Assembly (NCBI GenBank): GCA_023954355.1
Contig: JAMLID010000006.1
Coordinates: 50,109-114,108 of the forward strand
DNA length: 64,000 nt
Direction: 5' to 3'
Source: Oligoflexia bacterium
GTDB taxonomy: Bacteria; Bdellovibrionota; UBA1018; CAIPTA01
A model generated the notes under the pieces. That model saw only the letters and a list, made by a program, of their open reading frames with translations. It was not told where the DNA came from and ran no database searches. Positions 17,601-26,194 of the stretch are shown piece by piece; the stretch's first letter is position 1, and every line of letters begins with the position of its first letter. The translations under genes and the position numbers were made by a program.

Positions 17601-18602
17601 ATGGCAAAAGACAAAATCATCGCAAGAATCGCTGGATTGGGCTCAGGGTTTCCTGACCAAGAACTTACCAATTTTGATTTAGAAAAAATTGTAGATACAT
17701 CTGACCAGTGGATTAGTGAACGTACAGGGATTCGCGCCAGAAGAAAATTAAAAGACAATGAAAACAATAGTGATATTGCTGCAAAAGCTGCCCTATCTGC
17801 TCTTGAACAGGCGAAACTTAATCCCATGGATATCGACTTAGTGATTGCTTGCACAAATTCACCTGATCGCTGGATGCCATCTCTTGCCGCAACTGTACAA
17901 GCAAAAGTGGGCATTAATAACGGTGCCGCTGCATACGATATTATCACAGCTTGTGCCGGATGGATGGTAGGGCTCGAAGTTGCCGCAAGCTTTGTAAAAA
18001 GCGGACAATATAAGAATGTACTCGTCATCGGATCTGAAGCACTTTCTCGTTTTTTAAACTGGCAAGATAGAACCACTTGCGTTCTTTTTGGCGATGGTGC
18101 CGGTGCTTCAGTTGTGAGCGCAGGAAGCCCTGGCGATCCAGGAGAAATATTAGCACTTAAAGTTCGCTCTGACGGCAGGTATGGAGATATTCTAGACCTT
18201 CCTGCAGGAGGTAGCGCATCGCCTCTATCGCAAAAAGTGCTAGAAGAAAAATCTAATTTTATTCGAATGAATGGACAAGAAATTTATAAACATGCTGTTC
18301 GTTCTATGGTGTCAGTCTGCAAAGAAATTTTAGAGTCACAAAACTTAAGCATAGATGACATTGATTGGCTTGTGCCTCACCAAGCAAATATTCGAATTAT
18401 CGATGCCGTTGGCCAAAAACTAAAAGTGCCCTCAGAAAAAGTTGCCTTAAACGTTCATAAGTATGGCAACACCTCAGCAGCGACAGTGCCTACTTGCTTT
18501 GACGAATATGCTAGAGATGGCCGCATTAAACGTGGCCAACTTGTATTAATGACAACCTTTGGTGGTGGACTCACTTGGGCCGGTGGACTTGTTCGCTGGT
18601 AG
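17601..18602 (+). CDS. fabH: 3-oxoacyl-ACP synthase III
   Basis: The 333-residue product starts at the ATG at 17601 behind GAGGAG. Cys in ITACAGWM, His in VPHQANIR and Asn in YGNTSAATVP form the KAS III catalytic triad. It condenses acetyl-CoA with malonyl-ACP to start fatty acid synthesis. A fabG gene follows after 11 bp; the usual fabD between fabH and fabG is absent. Confidence 0.97.
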   Translation: MAKDKIIARIAGLGSGFPDQELTNFDLEKIVDTSDQWISERTGIRARRKLKDNENNSDIAAKAALSALEQAKLNPMDIDLVIACTNSPDRWMPSLAATVQAKVGINNGAAAYDIITACAGWMVGLEVAASFVKSGQYKNVLVIGSEALSRFLNWQDRTTCVLFGDGAGASVVSAGSPGDPGEILALKVRSDGRYGDILDLPAGGSASPLSQKVLEEKSNFIRMNGQEIYKHAVRSMVSVCKEILESQNLSIDDIDWLVPHQANIRIIDAVGQKLKVPSEKVALNVHKYGNTSAATVPTCFDEYARDGRIKRGQLVLMTTFGGGLTWAGGLVRW

Positions 18603-18613
18603 AAAGGATTTCA

Positions 18614-19363
18614 ATGAGTAGCTTAAAAGGAAAAATCGCTCTAGTCACTGGTGCTTCAAGAGGCATAGGTAAATCTATTGCACTAGAATTAGCCGCATCT
18701 GGTGCCTTCGTAGTTTTAAACTGTACCTCACGAGGAGTAGAAAAAGCCGAGGATGTTTTAAAAACCATTCGCTCTAACGGAGGCGATGGAATGGTAAAAG
18801 CTTTTTCTGTAAGTGACTCTGAGTCTGTGAATCAAGCAGTAGATGAAATATTAAAAGAAAAGGGTGCGATTCATATTTTAGTGAATAATGCCGGCATAGC
18901 TAAAGATGCGCTCTTCATGAGAATGAAAGACGAAGAGTGGGACGATACACTAAATACTAACTTGAAAGGCTCTGCTCTTTGCGCACGGGCTGTTGTTCGT
19001 CCGATGATGAAGGCAAAAGAAGGCGTTATCATTAATATCACTTCAGTGGTTGGTGAAATGGGAAATGCAGGCCAAGCCGCTTATTCTGCAAGTAAGGCTG
19101 GTCTCATTGGGCTAACAAAAACATTAGCCAAAGAGCTTGCCAGTCGAAATATTCGCGTAAATGCCATTGCTCCAGGCTTTATCGATACAGAAATGACTGT
19201 TGATCTTCCAGAAAGCGCTAAATCAGAAATGCTAAAAGTAATCCCTATGGGAAGAATGGGCTCTGGTAAAGAAATCGCAGATGCTGTTCTTTGGCTTGCA
19301 TCTGACAAAAGTACCTATATAACAGGTCAAGTAATCAGTATTAATGGAGGAATGTACGTATAA
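18614..19363 (+). CDS. fabG: 3-oxoacyl-ACP reductase
   Basis: The 249-residue product is a short-chain dehydrogenase with TGASRGIG (cofactor), NNAG, a catalytic Ser in NITSVVG and YSASKAG (Tyr and Lys). FabG typically ends in GQVISINGGMYV as here. The start at 18614 follows AAAGGA; an in-frame TTG at 18575 would overlap fabH and is not needed. Confidence 0.96.
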   Translation: MSSLKGKIALVTGASRGIGKSIALELAASGAFVVLNCTSRGVEKAEDVLKTIRSNGGDGMVKAFSVSDSESVNQAVDEILKEKGAIHILVNNAGIAKDALFMRMKDEEWDDTLNTNLKGSALCARAVVRPMMKAKEGVIINITSVVGEMGNAGQAAYSASKAGLIGLTKTLAKELASRNIRVNAIAPGFIDTEMTVDLPESAKSEMLKVIPMGRMGSGKEIADAVLWLASDKSTYITGQVISINGGMYV

Positions 19364-19467
19364 AGCTGTAATCACAGCGCAATTCGTCATAACCGAATAA
19401 AAAAATTTCTTTGTAAAGAAACCAAGAATCTGTATAAATCTTCAAGAAAACAAAATAAGAGGAAACT

Positions 19468-19704
19468 ATGAACATTCAAGAGCGCGTTAAAAATATTATT
19501 TGTGATCAACTAGCTGTAGAAGCTGAAAAAGTTACCGATACTGCTTCTTTTATCGACGACTTAGGCGCAGACAGCCTCGATATCGTTGAGTTAGTAATGA
19601 CCATGGAAGAAGAGTTTGAGTTAGACATCCCAGACGAAGATGCTGAAAAAATGAAAACCGTTGGTGATGTTGTAAGCTATATCAAAACAAAAAAAGGCGC
19701 TTAA
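19468..19704 (+). CDS. acpP: Acyl carrier protein
   Basis: The 78-residue acidic product carries [12 protein letters not shown], with Ser36 as the phosphopantetheine attachment site. The 104-bp gap after fabG and a TATAAA box at about 19433 suggest an extra promoter giving higher acpP expression. AGAGGA precedes the ATG. Confidence 0.98.
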   Translation: MNIQERVKNIICDQLAVEAEKVTDTASFIDDLGADSLDIVELVMTMEEEFELDIPDEDAEKMKTVGDVVSYIKTKKGA

Positions 19705-19737
19705 TACTTTATTCCTCAATCCTAGGGAGGGATCGCA

Positions 19738-21009
19738 ATGAGCTTAACAAATTGGCCCCATTTAAACAGACGGGTAGTAGTTACGGGCTTAGGTGTAGTC
19801 TCTCCACTAGGTAATGACCTTTCATCTACGTGGTCAGCTCTCTTAGAAGGAAAATCAGGAGCAGCTCCCATTAGTCTATTTGATGCAAAGGACTATTCGA
19901 CAACTTTCGCTTGCGAAGTAAAAAACTTCAAAGCCGATGATTATATCTCTCCCAAAGAGCAAAGAAAGATGGATCGATTTATTCATCTTGGTATTGCTGC
20001 TGCTATGCAAGCTTGGGCAGATGCCGGATTCAAAGGCCGCACGGAAGAAAACAACTTAAATCCTGAAAACCTTGGTGTGCTTATGAGCGCAGGTATGGGT
20101 GGTCTGCCAATTATTGAGGATGTTGTGAATACCATCCGTGATAAAGGACCAAAAAGAATTACGCCATTTTTTATTCCCTCTGTGATTCCTAATTTAACAA
20201 GTGGTCATATTTCTATGATGATCAACGCTAAAGGCCCTAACCTTTGTGTAGTCACAGCTTGTGCTTCTAGTGCTCATTCCATAGGTGAAGCTGCGCTCAT
20301 GATTTCTAGAGGTGATTTAGATTTAATGATTGCTGGAGGCTCTGAGTCTGTAGTTTGCGCAACAGGCGTAGGTGGCTTTGGTGCCATGAAAGCTCTTTCT
20401 ACGAGAAACGATTCTCCAACCACTGCTTCTCGTCCCTTTGATCGAGATCGAGATGGATTCGTAATGGGAGAAGGTGGCGGAGCCCTAATTTTAGAAGAAT
20501 ACGAACACGCAAAAAAAAGAGGCGCTCGTATCTACGGAGAAATCGCTGGCTATGGCGCAACAGCTGACGCATATCATATGACTTCACCAGCACCTGAAGG
20601 TGAAGGCGCAGCACGCTGTATGGCTCAAGCTCTGAAAAGGTCTAAAGTAGATATTTCTAAAATCGGATACATCAATGCTCACGGTACAAGTACCCCTGCA
20701 GGTGATGAAAACGAATCTATGGCTGTGGAAAAAATCTTTGGCTCTCTGGCAAAAAATCTTATTATGAGCTCAACTAAAAGTATGACTGGGCATCTTTTGG
20801 GCGGAGCCGGTGCTCTAGAAGCCGCTATTTCGCTCAAAGCTTTAGTTACTGGTGATATCCCACCCACGATGAATTTAGAAAATCCATCAGAAAACTGTCG
20901 CTTAAATTACGCAGCGAATGCCGCTGTTCAGAAAAAATGCGAAGCTGTTATGAGCAATAGCTTTGGGTTCGGTGGCACTAACGCAACTGTGCTTTTTACC
21001 AAGGTGTAA
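19738..21009 (+). CDS. fabF: 3-oxoacyl-ACP synthase II
   Basis: The 423-residue product has the KAS II catalytic Cys in VTACASSAHS, His in NAHGTSTPAGD and His in SMTGHLLGGAGALE, and the C-terminal NSFGFGGTN. It elongates acyl-ACP. GGGAGG lies about 10 nt before the ATG. It is in the fab operon, 33 bp after acpP. Confidence 0.97.
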   Translation: MSLTNWPHLNRRVVVTGLGVVSPLGNDLSSTWSALLEGKSGAAPISLFDAKDYSTTFACEVKNFKADDYISPKEQRKMDRFIHLGIAAAMQAWADAGFKGRTEENNLNPENLGVLMSAGMGGLPIIEDVVNTIRDKGPKRITPFFIPSVIPNLTSGHISMMINAKGPNLCVVTACASSAHSIGEAALMISRGDLDLMIAGGSESVVCATGVGGFGAMKALSTRNDSPTTASRPFDRDRDGFVMGEGGGALILEEYEHAKKRGARIYGEIAGYGATADAYHMTSPAPEGEGAARCMAQALKRSKVDISKIGYINAHGTSTPAGDENESMAVEKIFGSLAKNLIMSSTKSMTGHLLGGAGALEAAISLKALVTGDIPPTMNLENPSENCRLNYAANAAVQKKCEAVMSNSFGFGGTNATVLFTKV

Positions 21010-21013
21010 ACCT

Positions 21014-21448
21014 ATGGGATTACGAGTAGCCATCGCTTCAGACCACGCAGGAATTAATCTAAAAAAACTGATTCAAGAAACAATTACAAGCGTAAGCTTT
21101 ACCGACTTTGGGCCTCAAGATACAAAGTCGGTAGACTATCCAGACTTTGCTAAATTAGCTTGCGACTCTATCATCCAAAACAAGAATGATTTAGCAATCC
21201 TAATTTGCGGATCAGGCATAGGCATGAGCATAGCCGCAAACAAAATTAATGGTATTCGTGCAGCCCATGCAGAATCTACCATAACGGCACGGCTTTCTAG
21301 AGAGCATAATAATGCTAACGTGCTTTGTATTGGCGAGAGAATTACAGGTGTTACTCATGCATTAGAAATGGTGCAAGCTTGGTTAGCAGCAAGCTTTGAG
21401 TCAAGACACCAAAAACGAATCGACAAAATCTCACAACTGGAGAAATAA
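21014..21448 (+). CDS. rpiB: Ribose-5-phosphate isomerase B
   Basis: The 144-residue product has the RpiB signatures [37 protein letters not shown] and [13 protein letters not shown]. It interconverts ribose- and ribulose-5-phosphate. The ATG at 21014 is 4 bp after the fabF stop; an upstream in-frame codon at 20963 lies inside fabF. The stop is followed by glyA after 1 base. Confidence 0.95.
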   Translation: MGLRVAIASDHAGINLKKLIQETITSVSFTDFGPQDTKSVDYPDFAKLACDSIIQNKNDLAILICGSGIGMSIAANKINGIRAAHAESTITARLSREHNNANVLCIGERITGVTHALEMVQAWLAASFESRHQKRIDKISQLEK

Positions 21449-21449
21449 A

Positions 21450-22751
21450 ATGACCTATCAATTTTCTGTATCTGATTTTTTAAAATCGGACGAAGAAATT
21501 TATTCCTGTTTTTCTGAAGAACTCAAGCGCCAAGAGTATGGCATTGAGCTTATTGCCTCTGAGAATTATGTTTCACAAGCTGTAATGGCAGCACAAGGAA
21601 GTATTCTTACCAATAAATATGCCGAAGGTTATCCAGGAAAACGCTATTACGGAGGATGCCAATATGTAGATAAAGCAGAAGTTTTAGCACAAACAAGATT
21701 ACAAAAAATATTTGGTTGCGAAGACAATTCTTCTCACCCTTACGCAGCAAATGTTCAGCCGCACTCGGGAGCACAAGCGAATATGGCCGTTTTTTTGGCT
21801 ATGCTAAGCCCTGGAGATAAAATCTTAGGTATGGATCTGAGTCATGGTGGGCACTTAACTCACGGATCGCCCGTTAATTTTTCAGGAAAACTTTTTGAAG
21901 CACACCACTACACTGTAGATAAATCTACAGAGAAATTAAATTATGATTCTATTTTAGACAAAGCAAAGTCAGTCAAACCTAAACTGATTGTTGCCGGCGC
22001 AAGTGCATATCCTCGAACGATTGATTTTGAAAAACTTGCTTCTATTGCAAAAGAAGTAAATGCACTTCTTTTAGTTGATATGGCTCATATCGCAGGATTA
22101 GTAGCGGCGGGGCTTCATCCATCCCCTATCCCTCATGCAGATTTTGTTACCTCTACAACTCATAAAACACTACGTGGACCTAGAGGGGGCATAATTCTCT
22201 CTAAGCCCGAATATGCAAAGAAAATTAATAGCGCGGTTTTTCCGGGAATGCAGGGCGGCCCACTTATGCATGTGATTGCCGCTAAAGCTGTTGCCTTTGG
22301 TGAAGCGCTACGCCCAGAGTTTAAAAGCTATCAAAAACAGGTTTTATTAAACGCTCAGCAATTAGCCCAAACACTCATAAGCAAAGATATTCGCATCGTA
22401 AGCGGAGGAACCGAATAAAATCATATCGTTTTATTAGACGTTGGAAGTGCTGGTCTCACAGGTAAGTTGGTAGAGGCTTGCCTAGATCAAGTTCATATTA
22501 CTGTGAATAAGAATACGATCCCCTATGAAACTCTTTCGCCATTTGTGACCAGTGGAATTCGCCTAGGCTCACCTGCAGCGACTACAAGAGGGTTTAAAGA
22601 AAAAGAATTTGAACAAATTGCCCTATGGATTGCAGAAATTTGTCATTCACTAAAAATGCAAGGTGAGACTAAAGAACTATCTAGTAGTATCGCAACGAAA
22701 ATCTCTAAAGAAGTGACCGAGCTTTGTAGCAAGTTTCCAATCTACCGCTAA
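21450..22751 (+). pseudogene. glyA: Serine hydroxymethyltransferase with an extra in-frame TAA
   Basis: GlyA motifs run from the ATG at 21450: [24 protein letters not shown] with the PLP-binding Lys, and VSGGTE. The TAA at 22416-22418 follows, and the same frame continues at once with NHIVLLDV, TVNKNTIPYE and FVTSGIRLGSPAATTRGFKE to a TAA at 22749-22751. In homologues SGGT(D/E) is followed directly by NH, so the TAA is one extra codon, not a substitution. Stop excluded, the protein would be 432 residues, a normal length. Either the assembly has a 3-nt error, the gene is inactivated, or the stop is read through. GlyA supplies glycine and one-carbon units, so loss would be costly. Confidence 0.9.
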
Positions 22752-23404
22752 GCAGCTTTCTTTTCTTCTTCTGATTTTGCAGCGTCTGTCGCTTCACTAG
22801 CTGTAGAAGCTTCTGCCTGAGCTGGTTCGGTAGCTTCTGCAGAAGGAACAGCCTCAGCAGTTACTGCTTCGGCATTTGGTGTAAGTATGCTTACAGGTAA
22901 TCCTTCTGCATCTAGAGGGCCATTCATTTCTTTAGAAGCAATCGACTGACTTGGATCACTTGCAGTTCTAGGTTGTAGATTTTGAGTGGGATCAGATTGC
23001 ACTTTTTGAATGAACTCTATGAGCGCGGTTTTTTTCACTTCATTATCAAACTGAAATTGAACTCCGGTACGAAAATTAAATTTTTGTTTAATTAATCCAG
23101 AACTCACGGGTACCGACCATGCGACCACTCCGTTAATTTTCAATAAGTAAGGATCTGTGATTGTTACTTCAACTAAAGACCCCTTAGGCATTAATCCATC
23201 GGTAAAAAAACCAGCTCCAGAGAGCGAAATATCAATAAGACCAACTTTCGCGTCTACCTGAGACCCAGACTTCACTAAAGTCAAAGTCGCGTCTGTACGA
23301 AGAAAACTAAGCTTTATACGCTTCGCTGTTCGTGATGGCTCTTTAATATTTAAGAGATGACAAGTTGATTTGCCGCCAATACTAGTCTTTTTATTCTCTG
23401 CCAT
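22748..23404 (-). CDS. PilZ-domain protein with Ala/Glu-rich tail
   Basis: The 218-residue product has a PilZ domain at about residues 20-130 (RIKLSFLR in the RxxxR position, DISLSGAGFF as the second c-di-GMP motif, GVVAWSVP). A disordered Ala/Glu/Ser/Pro tail follows (about 145-218, ending EEEKKAA). It is a likely c-di-GMP effector. Its stop codon overlaps that of glyA on the other strand. It interrupts the strand of the fab-glyA-nrdR run. Confidence 0.85.
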   Translation of the reverse strand: MAENKKTSIGGKSTCHLLNIKEPSRTAKRIKLSFLRTDATLTLVKSGSQVDAKVGLIDISLSGAGFFTDGLMPKGSLVEVTITDPYLLKINGVVAWSVPVSSGLIKQKFNFRTGVQFQFDNEVKKTALIEFIQKVQSDPTQNLQPRTASDPSQSIASKEMNGPLDAEGLPVSILTPNAEAVTAEAVPSAEATEPAQAEASTASEATDAAKSEEEKKAA

Positions 23405-23529
23405 AGCCTTTCTCCCTAGAATTAGATCGGTTAAATCCCTAATTTTCTGAAATAAATGGTATTTTTCCCTGTAAAAAGGTACATTTTAAAAAACTGTATT
23501 GATTTTAAATATTTAGAGGATTCTGCCGC

Positions 23530-23997
23530 ATGAAATGCCCATCTTGTGGATATTTAGAGAATAAAGTAGTCGACTCAAGAACAAACCAAAGTGGTGATTT
23601 GACTCGCCGTCGCAGAGAATGCCTAAGCTGTTCTAGTCGTTTTACCACTTATGAGCGTATTGAAGAGCTTCTGCCTATGGTGGTTAAAAAAGACGGCAGA
23701 AGAGAAGAGTTTGATCGAGAAAAACTCAAAAAAGGCCTAAAGATCGCTTGTCGCAAGCGCCCTATTAGCTCGCAAGAATTTGATGAAATGTTACAAGAAA
23801 TTGAAAAAGATCTTTCCTCTCTAGGGACAAAAGAGGTGGATTCAAGAAGTATTGGCCAAATAGTCATGAGAACTCTGTACAAGAGAGATAAGGTTGCGTA
23901 TATACGATTTGCTTCTGTATATAGAGAGTTTAAAGACGTAAATGACTTTTTATTTGAATTGCAGAGAAAAACGGATGAACTATCCGCTTCAAACTAG
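23530..23997 (+). CDS. nrdR: Transcriptional repressor NrdR
   Basis: The 155-residue product has an N-terminal zinc ribbon (MKCPSCG ... CLSCSSRFTTYER) and an ATP-cone domain (about 49-140, VVKKDGRREEFDREKLKKGL). It represses ribonucleotide reductase genes in response to dATP/ATP. nusB follows after 6 bp. Confidence 0.97.
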   Translation: MKCPSCGYLENKVVDSRTNQSGDLTRRRRECLSCSSRFTTYERIEELLPMVVKKDGRREEFDREKLKKGLKIACRKRPISSQEFDEMLQEIEKDLSSLGTKEVDSRSIGQIVMRTLYKRDKVAYIRFASVYREFKDVNDFLFELQRKTDELSASN

Positions 23998-24003
23998 GAA
24001 AAA

Positions 24004-24453
24004 ATGAGAAGAACAAAATCGCGAGAAATAGCCCTGCAAATTCTTTTTGCTCTTGAGTCTCAAACCCATGAAGGAGTTTGGGCACAGTGTGACAATACAG
24101 ATAAAGAAGTCGAGCGATTTTTAGAAAATTTTGGCCCGAAAAAAGCCGATGAAATTGCCGATTTACCTTATTTAAGAAGGCTCTTAAGGGGTATTGTCGA
24201 AGATCAAAAAAACCTAGATCGAGTGCTTGAGAAATTCAGCGAGCATTGGAAGCTCTATCGTATGAGTAAAATCGATCGCAACATTTTGCGAGTTGGGGCT
24301 GAAGAGCTAAAAAGTTTTTTCGATATCCCACCAAAAGTAACCATTGATGAATGCGTAGAACTAGCAAAACGTTTTAGTACCGATGAATCTTCGGCCTTTG
24401 TAAATGGAATTTTAGATAAGCTAAGAATCGAGTATAAAAGAGAGAATGAATAG
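24004..24453 (+). CDS. nusB: Transcription antitermination factor NusB
   Basis: The 149-residue product starts MRRTKSREIALQILFALE and ends with VTIDECVELAKRFSTDESSAFVNGILDK, the typical NusB RNA/NusE-binding helical fold. It acts in rRNA antitermination. Its stop overlaps the start of the next gene (24446), so translation is coupled. Confidence 0.95.
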   Translation: MRRTKSREIALQILFALESQTHEGVWAQCDNTDKEVERFLENFGPKKADEIADLPYLRRLLRGIVEDQKNLDRVLEKFSEHWKLYRMSKIDRNILRVGAEELKSFFDIPPKVTIDECVELAKRFSTDESSAFVNGILDKLRIEYKRENE

Positions 24454-24883
24454 CCAGCAAAAAATAGAATTGCTACTCGCTACAGCCTCGTTAAAAAAAT
24501 TGGGGAATATTTGGGTATTAGTTGGCTTGCAAGAAGAAGCGCATGATGAAAAGAAAAAATTTCAATCCTTAGTCGGTTGTGTTGATTGGTTGCTACACGG
24601 TCAAGTGTCAGCCCTGTCTACAAAAAATCACCTTCAAGAAAAACGATTTTTGCTTGTACCAGGCAGCCAGCAAAAACAGCAGCCTAATTATTTGTTTTAC
24701 CAATTTGAAAACAGCCTAAAACTTTCTGAAATTATAGATACAGTAAAATCACTGCGAGTTAAGGAAATTTTCTACCTATCTGAGACTTTTCCACCAGACT
24801 TTTCTGAAAAATTGTCGCAAAATAAAGCTAAAGGCGAGATAAAATTTCATCCGTTGGAGCTGTTGCGAAATGAGAAGCGTTGA
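24446..24883 (+). CDS. Unknown protein translated with nusB
   Basis: The 145-residue product has no signal peptide or membrane segment. Alternating hydrophobic segments (LGNIWVLVGL, LVGCVDWLLHG, KRFLLVPGS, EIFYLSETFP) suggest an alpha/beta fold. I recognise no family. It overlaps nusB by 8 bases and the next gene by 14, so it belongs to the nrdR-nusB operon. Confidence 0.6.
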   Translation: MNSQQKIELLLATASLKKLGNIWVLVGLQEEAHDEKKKFQSLVGCVDWLLHGQVSALSTKNHLQEKRFLLVPGSQQKQQPNYLFYQFENSLKLSEIIDTVKSLRVKEIFYLSETFPPDFSEKLSQNKAKGEIKFHPLELLRNEKR

Positions 24884-25166
24884 TATGGTGTTGTCTCTAC
24901 TAGATATTCAGGGAAGAAGTCCCTATTCAAATTCTGTGGAACAATTCCAACAATTTGAACAATTAGTAAATTTATCTCTTGTTGATAATTCTACTGAAAA
25001 AACAAATCATCATGATGAAGAAAGTCCAAAAAAACATTTTCAGTTTGCCTCTAGACTACAGAGAACAAACTATGAAGATCAAATGAAAGCAGAAGCTTTG
25101 ATCTCTGCAATTCAAAAATTGAGAGAAAAGAATGACCACGCAGCGAAATCCAGAAACTCCTCTTGA
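24870..25166 (+). CDS. Small unknown protein in the nusB operon
   Basis: The 98-residue product is polar and Gln/Asn/Ser-rich, likely partly disordered with a C-terminal helix (EDQMKAEALISAIQKLREK). A second ATG at 24885 is a possible alternative start. It overlaps both neighbours (24883 and 25132), which supports it being translated. Function unknown. Confidence 0.5.
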   Translation: MRSVDMVLSLLDIQGRSPYSNSVEQFQQFEQLVNLSLVDNSTEKTNHHDEESPKKHFQFASRLQRTNYEDQMKAEALISAIQKLREKNDHAAKSRNSS

Positions 25167-25884
25167 TGCTAGCCTACCGTCATTTTTTGACAGAATCCCT
25201 GAGTTTTCGAACTGTATTAAATCAGTACATAATCAAATCTATGTAGACTCAAAACAATCATTTATACCCTATTGGGAAGAGGTTTATCAAAAGGCACACT
25301 CTCTTAAAGGAGTCTTAAAGATCTTGAATTGTCCTGAAGCTCTAGCTGAAAGTTTTGTACGACTCACCGATACTTTTGCTAATGCTGTATCGGGACCGTT
25401 TATTTGTCGCAATCTAGAAGAAGCCAAAAAACATATAGAAGATCTTGGAAAAATTTTTGACCAAGAATCAAAATTTATATCAGCTAAAAGTCTTACCGAC
25501 TGGATTACCAAGTTCGAATCCATGCATGAAAAAGACATCGACCACAACGAGAGAATGAAAAATATTTCTCTAGGGCTCTTTTACATCAATCCCTTTGTTT
25601 CAAAAAAAATTAGAGAAGTCGAGCTTTTACATTTACACCACTGTGTTGCTGAAGAAGAAATTTTACTCTCAGATTTACCTACCTGGCGAGCACAACTAGA
25701 GAATAGCATACACGAAGAAGGCAAAGGTCGAGGACTCATAGTAAACTTATTACCCCTAATCTCGCCTGAAGGTAGTCGAACCATCAAAGTTTGGGCTTGG
25801 GTAGCTGCAAATACTGAGTCGAGAGCACAACTCAAGCAACATGTGAAAGAGCACTTGCCTAAGTGTCAGGTTGGCAGCTTATAG
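25132..25884 (+). CDS. Protein with an HPt-like N-terminal domain
   Basis: Residues 47-62 (YWEEVYQKAHSLKGVL) match the HPt phosphotransfer motif HxLKG, with His56 as the candidate phosphate acceptor in a four-helix bundle covering about residues 20-130. The remaining part (about 130-250) is helical then beta-rich (GRGLIVNLLPLISPEGSRT) and not recognised; it is not a CheA-type kinase domain. It overlaps the upstream gene by 35 bp and ends the nrdR-nusB operon, just before a palindromic element. The HPt call is by motif only. Confidence 0.6.
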   Translation: MTTQRNPETPLDASLPSFFDRIPEFSNCIKSVHNQIYVDSKQSFIPYWEEVYQKAHSLKGVLKILNCPEALAESFVRLTDTFANAVSGPFICRNLEEAKKHIEDLGKIFDQESKFISAKSLTDWITKFESMHEKDIDHNERMKNISLGLFYINPFVSKKIREVELLHLHHCVAEEEILLSDLPTWRAQLENSIHEEGKGRGLIVNLLPLISPEGSRTIKVWAWVAANTESRAQLKQHVKEHLPKCQVGSL

Positions 25885-25897
25885 ATCGGCTTCGCTA

Positions 25898-26055
25898 GGG
25901 TGTGCTTTCAAAGTTAGAAGCGTTGCGAGAAAGACACTAAAAGTGCCAAACAAGGCGTGAGGAGGCGGAATAGCAGATCTATTCCAACGACGAATAACGC
26001 AGTTTAGGTGCTTTTAGCGACTTTCGCAGTAGTTACTAACTTTGAAAACACACCC
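25898..26055. repeat. Large palindromic element, copy A1
   Basis: The arms start GGGTGTGCTTTCAAAGTTAG (25898-25917) and end CTAACTTTGAAAACACACCC (26036-26055). They pair with few mismatches over about 48 bp and include CACTAAAAGTGCC opposite GGTGCTTTTAGCG. In the centre, GGAATAG/CTATTCC forms a perfect hairpin. A close relative lies at 50044-50200. It sits between the convergent HPt-like gene and polA. The rest of the gap (26056-26194) holds G+C-richer sequence in which I see no gene. Confidence 0.85.
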
Positions 26056-26194
26056 TGAATCCCCAATCTCTTTGTTGCGCTTGTCGAGTCCTGCTCCGCA
26101 GGGCAGAAGCCCAGCTCACAGCTCCTCAACTTCGCGCGCCTCGATCTTGGGAATTTTTCTTTGCCTCTAATTTTGTTCGGCTTCGCTAAATCCC

